Positions 55,140 through 57,719 of a stretch of DNA of 57,719 bases are shown here, in pieces. Positions within the stretch are counted from its first letter, which is position 1, and each line of letters begins with the position of its first letter. The DNA is from Phallus indusiatus (taxonomy: Eukaryota > Basidiomycota > Agaricomycetes > Phallales > Phallaceae). The stretch spans positions 1 through 57,719 of the forward strand of contig JAQFWX010000191.1 of assembly GCA_027605045.1 (NCBI GenBank), read 5' to 3'. The position numbers and the translations under genes were made by a program. The notes below the pieces were generated by a model. The model saw nothing but the letters and a program-made list of their open reading frames with translations, did not search any database and was not told the DNA's origin.

Positions 55140-56653
55140 ATGTACCACAACGCAGAAGAAGGTTTGACGCGTGAGCAGGATCTCTTCTCGGGTCTGAAAC
55201 TTCTCGCAACAATTTGTTCCAGTCAAAGTATCCACTGGAATGATGCAGAGAAACATCATTATCTGGACTCTCTGAGCGATTCCAAAACGCTTGCAGAGTA
55301 TCCTGTCCCTTATGATCAACAAAACCTAGACAACAACGGGCATGCACCAAAAGTTGTATCGGAAGTCGCACCGAATCCTATGATATCTCCGAGTAAAGAA
55401 GAAAGATCAGTATTTACATGCAACGCTGACCCCTGTGCGCCCTCCTCACCAACACTATATTTACTGTCTTCTCCCGCTACAACACATATGGAATTTTTTT
55501 CAACACCACCCAGATCTTCTACAATTGCTACGTCTTCCCCCTTCAGTGTCTTCGATTCAGTGGCTTCCCGAAAGCTCAACGAGACATTCTCATCAAAGGC
55601 TGAGTCAAGGCCTATTCGTACTTCCCCCGGCCTTTCGACTCCTAGATCCAAAGGAGAGGATTATGACATCAATTCTGCTTCCCCTTTACCTGCTCCGAAC
55701 TTTTTATCCTTAGCGAAGGATATGGAGTTATCTCCCTTGAGCTCTTTAATGTCATCCTCTTTAAATTCCGCATCCGGAAAGGAATCGTTTTTCCATGACG
55801 ATTTATCATTAACTTCTCAATCTCCACCTTTCGATGATCCTCGCGAAGCTACTTCTAGCCAATTTTCAAAGAGCCGCAGGACACGCATGAACGCTTCTCA
55901 CAAAAATAAACCTTTGAACACGCTTAGACATGAACCGACCCTTAGGAAAGAGCGTCGGAAGGACCTGTCTTCTCCCCTCGCATCTCGTTCCAGCTCATTC
56001 CGAAACTCTCAACATAAGTTGAGCATCCTAACGAACGGTTCGCCAAAGTCAGGAGAAAAGCTCGTTACGAAACACCGCCGAGGGTCGAGGAAGCACGCTA
56101 CCTTGATAAGAAGAAAAACTAAAGTTAAGGCTACACAGAAACAAATCACAACCTCGGATAAGGAGAATTTGCAGAGTGAGCTATTCACTCCAGAAGAAAC
56201 GTTAAAAGGTAGCCTTGAAGGTCTGGCCATGACAGGTTTCCTTGTTGAAACACTGGCCCTTTCACGCGCGTCTGCTATGATTCCTTCTGAGCTACTTCGA
56301 GCCGTCCTGAGATCCCAACCACAGTTAAAAGAAGAACATCCCGAAACAGAATGGTTGGACATTATCAGAAAAATCCTCCATGATGTGAAAATGTTTGGCA
56401 CAGTGAAAAGAGAGGGTCTGGTTCGTGGTGTAGTCTCTCACTTCTTCCATTTTCACTCATATGATTTCAGGATGCCACAGATTCTCCTTTGGAAGATGAA
56501 TGGTTTTACATTCCTGAGAACGACAGGGACCAGAGTCGGGCTAGTCTATTGAAAGGACTCATGCCGCCGAAGCGAACAGTGACCAAGCAGTCCAAACAAT
56601 ATTACTTTGAACCAATTACAAAACTTACTCGATGGGACCCAGAAAGCGATTAA
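55140..56653 (+). CDS. Hypothetical protein with conserved WYYIP/WDPE-type C-terminus
   Basis: The first in-frame ATG is at 55140 (MYHNAEEGLTREQDLFSGLK); an upstream exon cannot be excluded. A long single exon encodes a Ser/Pro-rich region (many SP and TP sites, e.g. SPPFDDP, TSPGLSTPRSKGED), basic stretches (KHRRGSRKHATLIRRKTKVK), and a helical part (LEGLAMTGFLVETLALSRAS, LLRAVLRSQPQLKEEHPETE with WLDIIRKILHDV). An intron at about 56433-56470 (gtagtc..tttcag) leads to DATDSPLEDEWFYIPENDRD, SLLKGLMPPKR and QYYFEPITKLTRWDPESD, stop 56651-56653. The C-terminal block is one I have seen in other basidiomycete proteins of unknown function. The SP/TP clusters suggest control by cyclin-dependent kinase (inference). 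No function proposed. Confidence 0.65.
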
Positions 56654-56725
56654 GGTTTACTTTATTCTTACATTTTTAGTCATGTTACACTATCTATGTA
56701 TCTTTTTAATGGGAGACTTTACTTA

Positions 56726-57719
56726 TCATCCACACCATATTCTTGCGTTTTGAAATATACGAAACCATGGACCGACGCCCTTCCACTCTTCGATTTTTCC
56801 AGGTGGATACCAGCTGTTGTTCGCTAGTTGAACCACCCGTTCCGGATGTGGCATAAGAGCAAGAAATCTGCCATTATGTGTCTGTACGCCGGTGATGCCT
56901 GATGGACTACCATTCGGATTTGCGGGATATTGCGTTGCTACCGATCCATGCGCGTCGACGTATCGAACGGCCAAGCCCTCGCCGTTCGGCCTCTTCAAAA
57001 TCATTTTCACTGTTGAAAGTGGCGCGTCCTTCTCCGTGCGCCACGGCTACCGGTATTTGTGATCCCGCCATATCCCTTAAAAAAACAGATTTGCGAGTTA
57101 CTTCATTATCAACTATCTCTACCATTGAAACTCGACTTTCGAATCGACCGCTTTGATTGGCTTTGAAATATGGCCAACTCTCAATTCCTGATAGTGTAGA
57201 GCGAAGACGGCTGAAAAATTGACATCCATTGCACACCGCTAAACCCCATGTATCTGGACGATCAAAGAAAGACTTGAATTCGTCCTGCGCTCTATCGTTC
57301 CATCGCACTGAATTGGACCAGCCATTGCCTGCTCCTAGTACATCGCCATAAGAGAAACCACCACATGCAGCTAAGCCTCGAAAGTCTGACAAAGATACAG
57401 ACCCGCCAATAATATCAGACATATGCACGTCAACAGCATCGAAACCCGCAGCCGTGAAAGACCACGCCATTTCAATATGGCCATTAACACCCTGTTCCCT
57501 CAAAATGGCAACTTTGGGTCGGTTTATCAAATGCTGTGTCAACGAAGGTTCCACTTGAAAATTCAGTTTGTAAAAGAGGCCTCCATGATCATCACTGATA
57601 GTGCTATATTCCTCGTCAGCAGACGTAGGATCATCCCGTAATCGTTGCATTTGGTATGAAGTTTCTGCCCATTTGCGCTGTAAATCCACACGGCTTTGAG
57701 CGAAAATTACGGTCCCCTT
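56726..57719 (-). CDS. Phosphoribosylformylglycinamidine synthase, C-terminal part (5' cut by window edge)
   Basis: The fourth step of purine synthesis: FGAR + glutamine + ATP to FGAM. This part is the glutamine amidotransferase domain. Seen: TVIFAQSRVDLQRKWAETSY at the edge, RPKVAILREQGVNGHIEMAW, FDAVDVHMSDIIGG, GLAACGGFSYGDVLGAGNGW, the nucleophile context LAVCNGCQFF, SGRFESRVSMVEIVDNEVTR, VAVAHGEGRATFNSENDF, then GLAVRYVDAHG, QYPANPNGSPSGITGVQTHN and the catalytic LALMPHPERV, ending FQNARIWCG at 56726. Cys of CNGCQ and His/Glu of PHPE are all present. One extra G in the run 56976-56978 (plus strand ccc) breaks the frame between EEAERRG and GLAVRYVD. As the enzyme is needed for purine prototrophy, a sequence error is the likeliest reason. 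The yeast homologue is ADE6. Confidence 0.93.

Overview
The window is eukaryotic nuclear DNA from a filamentous fungus, most likely an agaricomycete basidiomycete. Genes are dense, lie on both strands and are interrupted by many short introns (mostly about 48-100 nt, GT..AG). Several protein families are ones known from mushrooms: DUF4045/gelsolin fusion, an arylesterase-like PON protein, and a lineage-expanded PD-(D/E)XK-like family. No bacterial operon, CRISPR array, virus or complete transposon was seen.

Layout. 0.4-4.9 kb: an alpha-arrestin gene (-) divergent from GPI18/PIG-V mannosyltransferase (+). 5-9.6 kb is accessory and poorly resolved: a weak membrane ORF, a doubtful intron-rich gene, a chimeric fragment containing part of a mitochondrial processing peptidase beta gene, and a PD-(D/E)XK-like ORF (-). 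A tRNA-Ser(GCT) with a 12-nt intron is at 9.9 kb. 10.1-13.4 kb: dynamitin (dynactin p50, -) divergent from a mitochondrial SLC25 carrier (+). 13.7-18.6 kb: a large RhoGAP protein. 19.3-23.3 kb: DUF4045/gelsolin-like protein. 24-26.3 kb: two unrecognised genes, convergent. 27.0-29.1 kb: Ariadne-type RBR E3 ubiquitin ligase (-). 29.4-34.1 kb: VPS8 of CORVET (-). 34.3-35.4 kb: ornithine decarboxylase antizyme (+) with a probable programmed +1 frameshift. 35.6-37.1 kb: PON/arylesterase-like gene (+). 37.1-38.3 kb: securin-like gene (-). 38.5-40.2 kb: mitochondrial processing peptidase beta (+). 40.2-43.4 kb: an accessory stretch with an inverted partial duplication of the antizyme/PON locus, a degenerate low-complexity gene and an 18-bp minisatellite. 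43.5-57.7 kb: Rrn5-like SANT protein (+), COG3 (-), LAMTOR1/Ego1-like protein (-), a single-pass membrane protein (+), SmD3 (+), COG2 (+), an unrecognised gene (+), and the C-terminal end of phosphoribosylformylglycinamidine synthase (-, cut by the window edge).

The genes are mostly housekeeping and need not act together, but endomembrane and lysosomal functions are frequent: VPS8 (endosome tethering), COG2 and COG3 (both lobe A of the Golgi tether), alpha-arrestin (transporter endocytosis), LAMTOR1-like (vacuolar TORC1 anchor) and GPI18 (ER). Antizyme links to polyamine control.

Important caveat: at least five one-base reading-frame breaks fall inside otherwise well-conserved housekeeping genes, most in short C/G runs. 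Antizyme aside, they look more like consensus errors than decay. Exon boundaries are read by eye, so outer coordinates are firmer than internal ones.
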